NCBI RefSeq assembly: GCF_012927165.1
Contig: NZ_JABBGA010000017.1
Coordinates: forward strand, 1-64,000
DNA length: 64,000 bases
DNA from: Zoogloea dura
GTDB taxonomy: Bacteria; Pseudomonadota; Gammaproteobacteria; Burkholderiales; Rhodocyclaceae
Direction: 5' to 3'
In this document: positions 53,950-62,567 of the stretch, one piece after another
How positions within the stretch are numbered: position 1 is the first letter of the stretch
Layout of the letters: each line of letters opens with the position of its first letter
Made by a program: the position numbers and the translations under genes
Notes under the pieces: model-generated
Databases searched by the model: none
Told to the model about the DNA's origin: nothing
What the model saw: only the letters and a program-made list of their open reading frames with translations

Positions 53950-55119
53950 TCAGCCGGCCTTGACGGCCATATCCCCTTCGTCCTCGGGTTCGTCCCGGAA
54001 ATTGCGGGCGATGGCGGCGAAATCGCCCGCCACCCGCATCAGGGCGTCCACCAGGTCGGGATCGAAATGACGGCCTTTCTCGGCGGCGATCATCTCGAGC
54101 GCCTGCTCATGGGGAAACGGCGGCTTGTAGACCCGCCGTGAGATCAGCGCATCGTAGACATCGGCAACCGCCATCAGCCGCGCGGAGACAGGGATCGCGT
54201 CGCCGGCGAGCCCCTGCGGATAGCCGCTGCCATCCCAGCGCTCATGGTGCCCATAGGCGATCTCGGCGGCGTAGCGGAGGAAGGAGGCATCGGCCTCGCC
54301 TCCCAGGGCCTTCTCGGCCTGCAGAATGGCCTTCTGGCCGTATTCGCAGTGCTGCTTCATGATGAACCACTCTTCCGGCGTCAGCTTGCCCGGCTTGAGC
54401 AGGATCGCATCCGGCGTGGCCACCTTGCCCACATCGTGGAGAGGGGCCGACTTGAACAGCAGCTGGATCACATCCTCGTCCAGTTCATGGCGGAAACGCG
54501 GATGGTCCCGCAGTTCCTCGGCCAGGATCCTCACGTAGTGCTGGGTCCGCCGGATATGGTTGCCGGTCTCGTTGTCGCGGGCCTCGGCCAGGGCACAGAA
54601 GGCGGTGATGGTGGCCGCCTGGGCCGCGATCACCTCCTGCTTGCTCGCCACCAGGCGCCGGGATTGCTCGCTGATCTCGGTGGTACGCTCGGCGACGATC
54701 AGCTCCAGATCGGCATTGCGCCGCTCCAGGGCACGGGTGGCCCGGGACAACGCCAGATGGGTACGTACCCGGGCAAGCACCACGGTCGGCGAGATCGGCT
54801 TGTGGATGAAATCCTCCGCCCCCAGGGAGAAACCCAGCTCCTCGTCTTCCGGCCGGTCGAGGCCGGTCAGAAACATCACGGGGATCATCCGGGTGGTCTC
54901 CGACGACTTGAGACGCCGACATACCTCGAAGCCGTCCACTTCGGGCATCATCACATCGAGCAGGATGAGGTCGGCAACGCCACCGTCCGTCAGGTAAGCA
55001 AGCGCCTCCGTGCCACTGAAAGCCGGATGCACTTCGTAATGCTCCGACAGAATATCCTCCAGGATCAGGAGGTTGTCTGCCTGGTCGTCCACAATCAATA
55101 CATGGGCGCGCTGTTTCAT
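53950..55119 (-). CDS. Response regulator with HD-GYP output (RpfG-like)
   Basis: The 389-residue protein has a receiver domain (VLIVDDQADN, LILLDVMMPEVDG with Asp near residue 55, and a conserved FLTG/K region). A short coiled-coil linker (ALERRNADLELIVAERTTEI) and an HD-GYP domain (about 180-365) follow. PLHDVGKVATPDAILLKPG and YGHHERWDGSGYPQGL are intact, so c-di-GMP hydrolysis is likely. No kinase is adjacent. It contrasts with the altered HD-GYP protein at 33374-34915. Confidence 0.93.
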   Translation of the reverse strand: MKQRAHVLIVDDQADNLLILEDILSEHYEVHPAFSGTEALAYLTDGGVADLILLDVMMPEVDGFEVCRRLKSSETTRMIPVMFLTGLDRPEDEELGFSLGAEDFIHKPISPTVVLARVRTHLALSRATRALERRNADLELIVAERTTEISEQSRRLVASKQEVIAAQAATITAFCALAEARDNETGNHIRRTQHYVRILAEELRDHPRFRHELDEDVIQLLFKSAPLHDVGKVATPDAILLKPGKLTPEEWFIMKQHCEYGQKAILQAEKALGGEADASFLRYAAEIAYGHHERWDGSGYPQGLAGDAIPVSARLMAVADVYDALISRRVYKPPFPHEQALEMIAAEKGRHFDPDLVDALMRVAGDFAAIARNFRDEPEDEGDMAVKAG

Positions 55120-55226
55120 GCCTTCGTCCTGATGTTCATGTTATCCGCCCTGCAGCCACATTCCCTACCGGCTTGATATCGGCAGTCGCCGCTGCTTTTT
55201 TCAATCGTAGCCAAAACGAGCCAAGC

Positions 55227-55730
55227 ATGCTTCAGATTCAAGGTTTTCCACCCGTCGCCACCGCCTCCGCCCACACACTGATCCTGGGTAGCATGCCCGG
55301 CGAAGCCTCCCTGCAGGCGGGCCGATATTACGCGAATCCGCGCAACCATTTCTGGTCGGTGATGGGGCATCTGATCAATGCCGGCCCCGAATTGCCGTAT
55401 GAAGTCCGGTTGCGGCGGCTGACCGACGCAGGCTTCGCCCTGTGGGACGTACTCGAAGCCTGCGAGCGGCAGGGCAGCCTTGACAGCAATATCGTCCGGG
55501 ACAGCATCGTACCCAATAATTTTGAAGACTTCCTGCGGCAATATCCGCACATTACCCGCATTTTCTTCAACGGCACGACAGCGGAGGCCGCCTTCCGGCG
55601 CCATGTGCTGGACAGCTTGCCGGTGACGGGGATCCAGCTCGTGCGCCTGCCGTCAACCAGCCCGGCCAACGCCCGCTATACGCTGGAGAAACATCTGCAG
55701 GCCTGGCAGGTCATCTGCAGGGCCGGCTGA
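55227..55730 (+). CDS. DNA-deoxyinosine (hypoxanthine) glycosylase, UDG family 6
   Basis: The 167-residue protein has the motif LILGSMPGEASLQAGRYYANPRNHFW (in parts), FALWDVLEACERQGSLDSNI and LVRLPSTSPANARYTLEK. These match the HDG branch of the uracil-DNA glycosylase superfamily, which removes deaminated adenine from DNA. MLQIQGF at 55227 fits family length; a longer frame to 55173 has no added conservation. It is convergent with phaC. Confidence 0.87.
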   Translation: MLQIQGFPPVATASAHTLILGSMPGEASLQAGRYYANPRNHFWSVMGHLINAGPELPYEVRLRRLTDAGFALWDVLEACERQGSLDSNIVRDSIVPNNFEDFLRQYPHITRIFFNGTTAEAAFRRHVLDSLPVTGIQLVRLPSTSPANARYTLEKHLQAWQVICRAG

Positions 55731-55757
55731 AGGCGCCCGGCCCTTGAGCAAGAACGA

Positions 55758-57491
55758 TCAGTGTTCCAGCACGTAGGTCCCTGGCGCGTCGGCCAGCGCG
55801 GGATAGGCCTCGGTGGCAACGGGCCCGGCATCGACGAGGTCTCCAGCCTGCGGCTTGAGCCAGGCCATCCAGTCCTCCCACCAACTCCCCGCCTGCTCCC
55901 GGGCACCGTTGCGCCAGCCGTCCGCCGTATCGGAGCGATGGGCCGGCGCCACCCAATAGCTTCGCTTGGGCGGCTTGACCGGTGGATTGACGATGCCAAG
56001 GATGTGCCCGGAGCTGGACAGCACATAGCGCTTGGGCCCGGTCACATGATTCATGGTGCGGAAGGTCTGGCGCCACGGCGCGATGTGATCGTCCTCGGCG
56101 GAGACCGCGTACACCGGTTGGGTGATGGTCGCGAGATCAATCGGCTGGCCCGCCACGGTAAGGGCGTCCTTGTCGATCAGCTTGTTGTTGAGATAGAGCT
56201 CGCGCAGATACCAGGCGTGCATGGTGTAAGGCATGCGGGTGGTGTCCATGTTCCAGTAGAGCACATCGAAGGGCGGTGGCGTCTCGCCGTACAACCAGCC
56301 ATGCACGACGTAGTGCCAGATCAGGCTGTTGGAACGGAGCAGGCGGAAGGAGGAAGCCATCTCGGCGCCATCGAGATAGCCCTTCCGCTCCATGTTCTGG
56401 GTGATGTAGCGGATGCTGCCCTCATCCACGAAGACCTCGATGTCGCCAGGCTTGTGGAAATCGACCAGCGTGGTGAACAGGGTCCAGTGGGCCACCGGGA
56501 CCTCCTCGGGGGCGAATTGGCGATTGGCCCAGGCCATGTAGGTGCTCAGGGCGGTGCCCCCGATGCAGTAGCCGACTGCATGGACTTTGGGCGACCCGGT
56601 GAGCCCCCTCGCCGTATCCACCAGCGCCTGGATCCCTTCCACCAGGTAATCGTCGAAACGGACATCGCGCATCTCCGCACCGGGATTCTTCCAGCTGGTG
56701 ATGAAGACGTCGAAGCCCTGCTCGAGCAGGTAGCGGATCATGCTCTTCCTGGGGGTCAGGTCGAGGATGTAGAACTTGTTGATCCACGGCGTGACGATCA
56801 CGATGGGCGTGCGGTGCACCTTGCTGGCGACCGGCGTGTAATGCAGCACCTCGAGCAGGCGGTTGCGGAACACCACCTTGCCCGGCGTGACGGCGAGGTT
56901 CTCGCCGACCTTGAAATCCTCGGGGTCGGTCATGCGGATGTTGCCCGCCTCAAGGTCCGCCAGAAAGTTGTGAAAGCCCTTGCTCAGGCTCTCGCCGCGG
57001 GTTTCAACAGCCAGGCGCATCGCCACCGGGTTGGTGATCAGGAAGTTCGTGGGTGCCACCGCATTGAGCCAGTTACGCCACCAGAACGCTGCCCGGCGTC
57101 TCTCCGTCTGGGACAGGCCAGGGGTTTCGTAAAGCATGTCCTGCATATGGTGGGTCAGCACCAGATACCACTGCTTGACCAGATCCCAGGTGGGGGATTC
57201 GGCCCACACCGGATCTGAAAAGCGGGTGTCGTCGGAGTGAGGCTTGAGCGGGTCGGTGCTCGGCAGGCCCATCAGCCGGCGCCAACTGTGCCACTGGAGA
57301 TCCCACAAGCTCGACGAAACCTTGGTCAGGGCTTCGGCGAGTTCCTGGGGATGCGCCGCCCAGGCCAGCTGGGCATGGACAAGGGGTGCCGTCATACCCA
57401 GGGGATCTATCGACGACTCCACCGAATCGTGGAGCTGCCTGATCGACTTGCGGGCCAGATCGAGCGGCGGCGCGGAGCCATGACGTGCCAT
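55758..57491 (-). CDS. phaC: Polyhydroxyalkanoate synthase
   Basis: The 577-residue protein has the PHA synthase N-terminal domain (DPVWAESPTWDLVKQWYL) and an alpha/beta hydrolase core with the lipase-like box GYCIGG carrying the nucleophile Cys. The catalytic Asp is in SAEDDHIAPW and the His in SSSGHILGIVNPP; FFVTSWKNP-like FITSWKNPG is also present. Length and motifs fit class I-like enzymes. GAGGAGG precedes the ATG. It polymerises (R)-3-hydroxyacyl-CoA into storage granules; phaJ lies at 6.9 kb. It diverges from usp across the FNR-type site. Confidence 0.95.
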   Translation of the reverse strand: MARHGSAPPLDLARKSIRQLHDSVESSIDPLGMTAPLVHAQLAWAAHPQELAEALTKVSSSLWDLQWHSWRRLMGLPSTDPLKPHSDDTRFSDPVWAESPTWDLVKQWYLVLTHHMQDMLYETPGLSQTERRRAAFWWRNWLNAVAPTNFLITNPVAMRLAVETRGESLSKGFHNFLADLEAGNIRMTDPEDFKVGENLAVTPGKVVFRNRLLEVLHYTPVASKVHRTPIVIVTPWINKFYILDLTPRKSMIRYLLEQGFDVFITSWKNPGAEMRDVRFDDYLVEGIQALVDTARGLTGSPKVHAVGYCIGGTALSTYMAWANRQFAPEEVPVAHWTLFTTLVDFHKPGDIEVFVDEGSIRYITQNMERKGYLDGAEMASSFRLLRSNSLIWHYVVHGWLYGETPPPFDVLYWNMDTTRMPYTMHAWYLRELYLNNKLIDKDALTVAGQPIDLATITQPVYAVSAEDDHIAPWRQTFRTMNHVTGPKRYVLSSSGHILGIVNPPVKPPKRSYWVAPAHRSDTADGWRNGAREQAGSWWEDWMAWLKPQAGDLVDAGPVATEAYPALADAPGTYVLEH

Positions 57492-57596
57492 GATGAATCC
57501 TCCTCAAACTCTGTAGGGGGCGGATCGGCCTGAATCGTGGGTGCAGGCGTGCCGCAGACTTGACTGGAATGCTGACCCAGGCTTTCGGTAGGACGA

Positions 57597-57640
57597 TTGA
57601 CTTTGGTCAAGCCTGTAGCGATCAGGCCCGGTCGTATAAT
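57597..57640 (+). promoter_or_regulatory. FNR/CRP-type site and -10 box upstream of usp
   Basis: TTGACTTTGGTCAA (57597-57610) is a perfect 14 bp palindrome of the FNR form TTGAN-N4-NTCAA. TATAAT lies at 57635-57640 with no good -35 hexamer. The site centre falls about 43 bases before the expected start of transcription, the class II activator position. This predicts activation of usp by an FNR/Anr-type regulator under low oxygen. Confidence 0.72.
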
Positions 57641-57673
57641 GGACTCACCCCATCGCCCAAAAGGAGTTGCGCC

Positions 57674-58117
57674 ATGTTCAAGAACATTCTGGTCCCCACC
57701 GACGGCTCGGAGCTTTCTGAATCCACCGTGGCAAGAGCCATCACTTTTGCCAAGGAGGCCGGCGCCCGGGTCACTTTCTTCTACGCACAACCCGACTTTC
57801 CGATGCCGATCTATGGGGAAGGCGCATTGATCGACCCCACCACGCCCGAACAGTTCAGTCGGGCCGCGCAAGCCGAGGCAGAACGCATCCTGTCCAAGGC
57901 CCGGGAGGCCGCCGCCCTCGCTGAGGTCACCTCCAGCGGTGACACGGTGGTCAGCGAAGTCCCCTACGAGGCGATCATCGAATCCGCCGAGCGCAACGCC
58001 TGCGACCTGATCTTCATGGCATCCCACGGCCGCCGCGGCCTGAGCGGATTCCTGCTTGGCAGCGAGACCCAGAAGGTGCTGACTCACAGCAAGATTCCCG
58101 TGCTGGTCTATCGCTGA
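57674..58117 (+). CDS. Universal stress protein UspA family
   Basis: The 147-residue protein starts MFKNILVPTDGSELSESTVARAITFAKE and ends with the ATP-binding motif MASHGRRGLSGFLLGSETQKVLTHSKIPVLV (given in parts), which has the G2xG9G(S/T) form. AAGGAG precedes the ATG. Usp proteins aid survival in starvation or anoxia. The FNR-type promoter and divergent phaC fit a low-oxygen, carbon-storage physiology. Confidence 0.93.
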   Translation: MFKNILVPTDGSELSESTVARAITFAKEAGARVTFFYAQPDFPMPIYGEGALIDPTTPEQFSRAAQAEAERILSKAREAAALAEVTSSGDTVVSEVPYEAIIESAERNACDLIFMASHGRRGLSGFLLGSETQKVLTHSKIPVLVYR

Positions 58118-58138
58118 ACGCTTTCCGCGGACCCATGG

Positions 58139-58169
58139 AAAAAGGCCACGCGATGCGTGGCCTTTTTTG
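58139..58169 (+). terminator. Intrinsic terminator of usp
   Basis: AAAAAGGCCACGC and GCGTGGCCTTTTTT pair with a minimal loop and end in a T-run, about 22 bases after the usp stop. It may also serve the convergent ccoGH transcript. Confidence 0.92.
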
Positions 58170-58185
58170 CGTCAGAACACCTGCC

Positions 58186-58428
58186 TCAGTCCTGGGATAG
58201 TCTGTTCACCTCTTCCGAAGTCCGCTGGAAGAAGAGCGTGGTGAGACTGGATGCCGCACACACGAGCCAGAAACCGAAGAAGCCGATCGAATAGGTGGCA
58301 ATGGGCGAGAAATGAACCGGCTGCCCGAACAGGTAAAGCTCCTGCGGGGCGATCACGGTGAAGAACAGTATCTCGACAAGCCCGGCCACAAGAAAGGATG
58401 GCCACAAGACCTGAATCAGTTTCTGCAT
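58186..58428 (-). CDS. Small two- or three-helix membrane protein downstream of ccoGH
   Basis: The 80-residue protein has hydrophobic stretches WPSFLVAGLVEILFFTVIA and TYSIGFFGFWLVCAASSLTTLFF, with a polar end (QRTSEEVNRLSQD). It is the last gene of the run ccoG-ccoH-DUF3149, 37 bases after the DUF3149 gene. I do not recognise a named family. Location suggests a role with respiratory membranes, but none is shown. Confidence 0.72.
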   Translation of the reverse strand: MQKLIQVLWPSFLVAGLVEILFFTVIAPQELYLFGQPVHFSPIATYSIGFFGFWLVCAASSLTTLFFQRTSEEVNRLSQD

Positions 58429-58465
58429 GTTCTGGCTCCCGGATAGGCATCAAGTCGATCACACA

Positions 58466-58606
58466 TCATGTGTGCGACCGCTTCTCGTCCTCTGCGATAT
58501 GCTGTTTGGCGAAGCGGTACAGATACCCCCCCATCACCACAACGAAACCGATGGTGAACAGGCTGAGCAGTCCGATATCGGTACTAAAAAGTTCTTTCCA
58601 GGCCAT
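58466..58606 (-). CDS. DUF3149-like 46-residue single-pass membrane protein
   Basis: This short gene starts with an ATG preceded by GGAGGAAAT and reads MAWKELFSTDIGLLSLF followed by a hydrophobic helix (about residues 12-31) and a charged end (QHIAEDEKRSHT). The WKELFSTDIGLLSL start is the pattern I associate with DUF3149. It lies 12 bases after ccoH and 37 before the next small gene. Function unknown; its place behind cbb3 assembly genes hints at oxidase assembly. Confidence 0.78.
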   Translation of the reverse strand: MAWKELFSTDIGLLSLFTIGFVVVMGGYLYRFAKQHIAEDEKRSHT

Positions 58607-58618
58607 ATTTCCTCCATA

Positions 58619-59152
58619 TCAGTCAACGGGCTTGAGATCGGCCGAATTGATCCGGATCTCCGTCTCTGCGGGGAGGAATGCGTTCCCTGACAGCCGCCAG
58701 CTGTGGGACTCATCTTCTATTAGAATTTTCCAGTGCGCCGAGTTTAGGGCAACCGGGATCGACCCCTGGTACTTACCGCCCACACCCTCTATCTGCAGCT
58801 TCTGATCAAGCCCTGCCCGGGTCGGGTGGGCCAGGGTCACGTCCAGACGTTGCGGCAGGGCAACACCCGGGTTGGCCGTGAGTTCGATCACCAACGCCTC
58901 GGCCGAGAAGCGCACGGCGGCGACCAACCCCTTTTCCTGGGCGGCGGAGGCGCGGGCCAGCGTCTGGTTGATCGCCAGGCCCTGCTTGTAATAGTCGTCT
59001 GCCACAAGACCATCGAAAGTTGTCACCGCCAGCCACATGGTGATACTGCCGGCAATGACGGCGGTGGCAGGCATCACCATCAGCAGCCAAGTCCACCTCT
59101 CCTTGTACCAGGGGTTGCGGATGGAAGTGGCTTGGGGTGCAGGAGTGCTCAT
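58619..59152 (-). CDS. ccoH: FixH/CcoH family cbb3 oxidase assembly protein
   Basis: The 177-residue protein begins with a polar stretch, then NPWYKERWTWLLMVMPATAVIAGSITMWLAV (anchor helix, in parts), followed by FDGLVADDYYKQGLAINQTLAR, the FixH signature. A periplasmic beta-rich domain ends in ISSADLKP-like INSADLKPVD. CcoH stabilises the cbb3 complex during assembly. It starts 13 bases after ccoG. Confidence 0.9.
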   Translation of the reverse strand: MSTPAPQATSIRNPWYKERWTWLLMVMPATAVIAGSITMWLAVTTFDGLVADDYYKQGLAINQTLARASAAQEKGLVAAVRFSAEALVIELTANPGVALPQRLDVTLAHPTRAGLDQKLQIEGVGGKYQGSIPVALNSAHWKILIEDESHSWRLSGNAFLPAETEIRINSADLKPVD

Positions 59153-59165
59153 CGAATGGATCTCT

Positions 59166-60605
59166 TTATTGCGGAATCAGGAATGCGGTTTTCTCGCGAA
59201 CGGAAACGGTTTCGTCGTCGAGGGCCTTGACCTCGATATACACCGTGTTGGAACCCGGCTTGCCGGATTCGGGCGGTACGGCAACCTCAACGGTGACGGA
59301 ACGGTGACCTGCAGGATCAACCTCGAACGGCACATTCGGCGTGATCTTGATGCCATCCATGCCGCTTGCACTCAGCGCAAAGCGACGCGGCTTCTCGGTC
59401 ATGTTCATCACCTGGAGATTGTACACGTTGGCAATCAGGCCACCCTCCACTTCCCGGCTCAGGGTCGAACGATCCTTGATCACATCGACGCGCAGGGTTG
59501 AACGGGTTGCCAGCCCCCACACAAAGGCAATGCAGAGGGCGATCAGCACCCCGGCGTAGATCAGGATGCGCGGGCGCATCACATGGCCGATGATCTCGCG
59601 GCGCCCCCAGTGGCGCTTCATCGCATTCTCGGTGGTGTAGCGGATGAGCCCCTTCGGGTAGTTCATCTTCTCCATCACTTGGTCACAGGCATCAATGCAG
59701 GCAGCACAGCCGATGCATTCGTACTGCATGCCGTTGCGGATATCGATGCCGGTCGGACAGACCTGCACGCAGATACCACAATCCACGCAGTCGCCCTTGG
59801 CCACACTCTTCGGCTCCACGCCCTTGCGACGCGGGCCGCGGGGCTCACCCCGCTCCGGGTCATAGGTGATGACCAGGGTATCCGGATCGAACATCACCCC
59901 CTGAAAGCGGGCGTAGGGACACATGTACTTGCAGACCTGCTCGCGCATCACACCGGCGAACAGATAGGTGAAACCACCGTAGAAGAGGATCCAGAACAGT
60001 TCCCAGGGACCGAAGCTGAAGCTGAGAGCCTCCTTGAACAAGTCCTGGATCGGCGTGAAGTAACCGACCAGCGTAAAGCCTGTCCATAGAGAGAGTGCGC
60101 CCCAGGCTCCGAACTTGGCAGCCTTGAGACCCAGCTTGCGGGCGCTCATCGACTCCTGATCAAGCTTCATGCGCTTGCTGCGATTACCTTCGATCTTCTC
60201 CTCGATCCACATGAAGATCTCGGTATAGACGGTCTGCGGACAGGCATATCCGCACCACAGGCGTCCCGCCACCGCGGTGAAGAAGAACAGGGAATAGGCG
60301 CTGATGATCAGCAGGATGGCCAGGAAGAACACGTCCTGGGGCCAGAACACCCAGCCGAAGATATAGAACTTGCGCTCGACAAGATCGAGCAGCACGGCCT
60401 GCCGGTCACCCCAGGGCAACCAGCACAGTCCGTAAAAGATCACCTGGGTCGCCCAGACGAGGATCCAGCGCCAGGTGGCGAAACGACCGCTTACCGCCCG
60501 GGGGTAAACCTTTTGCCGTACCGCATAAAGGGTGTCATCCAGTTCCTGACCGGCCTTTGATTGCGAATCGGCACTCTTCGGGGATTGTGTGTCTGGCTGG
60601 CTCAT
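59166..60605 (-). CDS. ccoG: CcoG/RdxA-type Cu reductase for cbb3 oxidase assembly
   Basis: The 479-residue polyferredoxin has about five to six membrane helices and the N-terminal GRLWCGYACPQTVYTEI. Two [4Fe-4S] motifs, CVDCGICVQVCPTGIDIR and CIGCAACIDACDQV, follow, then a C-terminal immunoglobulin-like domain. CcoG reduces Cu(II) for insertion into CcoN. ATG at 60605 has no clear Shine-Dalgarno; a TTG three codons earlier is an alternative. A terminator separates it from ccoP. Confidence 0.94.
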   Translation of the reverse strand: MSQPDTQSPKSADSQSKAGQELDDTLYAVRQKVYPRAVSGRFATWRWILVWATQVIFYGLCWLPWGDRQAVLLDLVERKFYIFGWVFWPQDVFFLAILLIISAYSLFFFTAVAGRLWCGYACPQTVYTEIFMWIEEKIEGNRSKRMKLDQESMSARKLGLKAAKFGAWGALSLWTGFTLVGYFTPIQDLFKEALSFSFGPWELFWILFYGGFTYLFAGVMREQVCKYMCPYARFQGVMFDPDTLVITYDPERGEPRGPRRKGVEPKSVAKGDCVDCGICVQVCPTGIDIRNGMQYECIGCAACIDACDQVMEKMNYPKGLIRYTTENAMKRHWGRREIIGHVMRPRILIYAGVLIALCIAFVWGLATRSTLRVDVIKDRSTLSREVEGGLIANVYNLQVMNMTEKPRRFALSASGMDGIKITPNVPFEVDPAGHRSVTVEVAVPPESGKPGSNTVYIEVKALDDETVSVREKTAFLIPQ

Positions 60606-60640
60606 GATTGCCAATTAATAATATTCTAATATTTTAGGTC

Positions 60641-60666
60641 AAAAACTCCCCGGGTTTCCCCGGGGA
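60641..60666 (-). terminator. Intrinsic terminator between ccoNOQP and ccoGH
   Basis: On the minus strand CCCCGGG-GAAA-CCCGGGG forms a GC stem with a GNRA loop, then AGTTTTT. It lies about 37 bases after the ccoP stop. ccoGH would need read-through or a promoter in the A/T-rich stretch 60606-60640. Confidence 0.85.
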
Positions 60667-60702
60667 ATCGCTGACCAGGAACACATCGGCTCCCGGACAG
60701 GC

Positions 60703-61623
60703 TTACTTCTGGGCTTCCGCCGGCGCTGCCGCCTTCGAGAGGCTCAGCACATAACCGGCCAGCAAGTGTACCTTGTCTTCTCCCAGGAAGGCCTGGAAGG
60801 CAGGCATCTGGTTGGTGCGACCCTTCGTCACGGTCTCGATGATCGTGGCCTCGGAAGAGCCATACAGCCAGGTCTTGTCGGTCAGGTTGGGGGCACCCAT
60901 GGCCGGCGTCCCCTTGCCTTCCGGACCGTGGCAAGCCGCACAGTTCTGGGAGAACAGCTCCTTGCCGCGCTGAGCGCGCAGGGAGTCGTGGGCGAGGCCG
61001 GACAGGGAGCGGACATAGTTCGCCACATCCTTGGTACCGTCGGCGCCGAGAGCCGGGCCGAACGGGGGCATCATGCCCATGCGGCCACCCAGAACCGTGG
61101 TCTTGATGGTCTCCGGCTCACCGCCATACAGCCAGTCAGAGTCGGTGAGGTTGGGGAAGCCCTTGGCACCCTTGGCATCTGCACCGTGACACTGGGCGCA
61201 GTAGGTCAGGAACAGGCGCTGCCCCATCGCATTGGCTTCCTTGTCGGCAGCCACGGCGTTGAGGTCCATACCCTTGTACTTGGCGAAGATCGGGCCGTAC
61301 TTCTCGGCCGCAGCCTTCTGCTCGGCTTCCCACTGACCAACGGCAGACCAGCCCAGCTTGCCCTGGTTGTTGCCGAAGCCCGGGTACATGCTCAGGTAAA
61401 CGATCGCGAAGACGATCGTGATCCAGAACATGTACATCCACCAGCGCGGCAGCGGGTTGTTGTATTCCTGCAGGGTTTCGTCCCACACGTGGTCATGCAG
61501 GCCAACCGGCCCGGAGGGACGCTTCGTCATGTTCGAGACAAGCACGAACACGCAGAAACTGATACTCAGGAACACCAGCACCATGACGTAGGCGTTCCAG
61601 AAACCGCTAACAAAGTCAGCCAT
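60703..61623 (-). CDS. ccoP: cbb3 cytochrome oxidase subunit III (dihaem cytochrome c)
   Basis: The 306-residue protein has two N-terminal helices (ADFVSGFWNAYVMVLVFLSISF and WWMYMFWITIVFAIVYL). HDHVWDETLQEYNNPLPRWW lies between, and two haem motifs CAQCH and CAACH each sit in a cytochrome c fold with axial Met in MPPFG and MPAF. It passes electrons from bc1 or cytochrome c to CcoO. It overlaps ccoQ by eight bases. Confidence 0.97.
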   Translation of the reverse strand: MADFVSGFWNAYVMVLVFLSISFCVFVLVSNMTKRPSGPVGLHDHVWDETLQEYNNPLPRWWMYMFWITIVFAIVYLSMYPGFGNNQGKLGWSAVGQWEAEQKAAAEKYGPIFAKYKGMDLNAVAADKEANAMGQRLFLTYCAQCHGADAKGAKGFPNLTDSDWLYGGEPETIKTTVLGGRMGMMPPFGPALGADGTKDVANYVRSLSGLAHDSLRAQRGKELFSQNCAACHGPEGKGTPAMGAPNLTDKTWLYGSSEATIIETVTKGRTNQMPAFQAFLGEDKVHLLAGYVLSLSKAAAPAEAQK

Positions 61624-61807
61624 TTTTATTTCCTTCCTTGGTTTGCCGGCCCGCGTCGGGAACCGGCAAGTCGTCCTCGCTGAACGGCAGGAGCGCAGCC
61701 TCGTCGAACCCCTTTCGCGCGCGACCGCTATACGCCCACAGGGCAATGCCGATGAAGCACACAAACCCGAAGACAGTCAGTGCTGCACGTGCGTCGTTGA
61801 TATCCAC
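61616..61807 (-). CDS. ccoQ: cbb3 cytochrome oxidase small subunit CcoQ
   Basis: The 63-residue protein has one helix (ALTVFGFVCFIGIALWAYS) followed by GRARKGFDEAALLPF, the typical CcoQ pattern. It stabilises the assembled oxidase. It lies between ccoO and ccoP, with 30 bases before and an overlap after. Confidence 0.92.
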   Translation of the reverse strand: MDINDARAALTVFGFVCFIGIALWAYSGRARKGFDEAALLPFSEDDLPVPDAGRQTKEGNKNG

Positions 61808-61837
61808 AGTTGCGCTCCCTTTCGTTCGCCGAATCGG

Positions 61838-62548
61838 TTACTTGTTTTCCGGTGCGGCAGCCGGGGCCGGCGCTGCAGCTTCAGCCGGCGCGGCGGCGGG
61901 CGCCTCGGCCGGAGCAGCGGAAACCGCAACCGAAGGCTTGCCCGCATTCAGCGCGGTGCCCAGACCCTGCAGGTAGGCAATCACTGCCTCCAACTCGGTC
62001 TTGCCTTCCAGGGCCTTGCGAGCACCCTGGATTTCTTCGTCCGAGTAGGGGACGCCAACCTTGCGCAGGGCGTTCATCTTGGCCTCGATGTCATCGGACT
62101 TGGCCGGGCGGTCAAGCCACGGGAAAGCCGGCATATTGGACTCGGGAACGACGTCGCGGGGGTTCAGCAGGTGAATGCGATGCCACTGGTCGGAGTAACG
62201 GCCGCCGACGCGGTGCAGATCCGGGCCTGTACGCTTGGAGCCCCACTGGAAGGGGTGGTCATAAACGTACTCGCCAGCCACGGAGTAGTGGCCATAGCGT
62301 TCGGTTTCGGCACGGAAGGGACGGATCATCTGGGAGTGGCAGTTGTAGCAGCCTTCCCGGATGTAGATGTCGCGACCAACGAGGCGAACGGGATCGTAGG
62401 GCTTGAGGCCTTCCACCGGAGTGGTGGTGGACTTCATGTGGAACAGCGGAACGATTTCCACCAGACCGCCGACGCTCACGGTAAGGAGCGTGAAGACGAT
62501 CAGCCAGCCAACCTTGCGTTCAATAAAATCGTGTTTCGATTGAGCCAT
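61838..62548 (-). CDS. ccoO: cbb3 cytochrome oxidase subunit II (monohaem cytochrome c)
   Basis: The 236-residue protein has an N-terminal anchor ([22 protein letters not shown]) and the haem motif CYNCH in [41 protein letters not shown] and [11 protein letters not shown] (axial Met) follow. The C-terminal 30 residues are an Ala/Pro tail. It starts 19 bases after ccoN. Confidence 0.97.
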   Translation of the reverse strand: MAQSKHDFIERKVGWLIVFTLLTVSVGGLVEIVPLFHMKSTTTPVEGLKPYDPVRLVGRDIYIREGCYNCHSQMIRPFRAETERYGHYSVAGEYVYDHPFQWGSKRTGPDLHRVGGRYSDQWHRIHLLNPRDVVPESNMPAFPWLDRPAKSDDIEAKMNALRKVGVPYSDEEIQGARKALEGKTELEAVIAYLQGLGTALNAGKPSVAVSAAPAEAPAAAPAEAAAPAPAAAPENK

Positions 62549-62567
62549 GATTATTCATTCCTCCCGA

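Noticed and set aside
58172-58462. Alternative frame over the small membrane gene at 58186-58428
   Set aside because: The 58186-58428 frame has a clear hydrophobic pattern; this one is Arg/His-rich and overlaps the usp terminator side.
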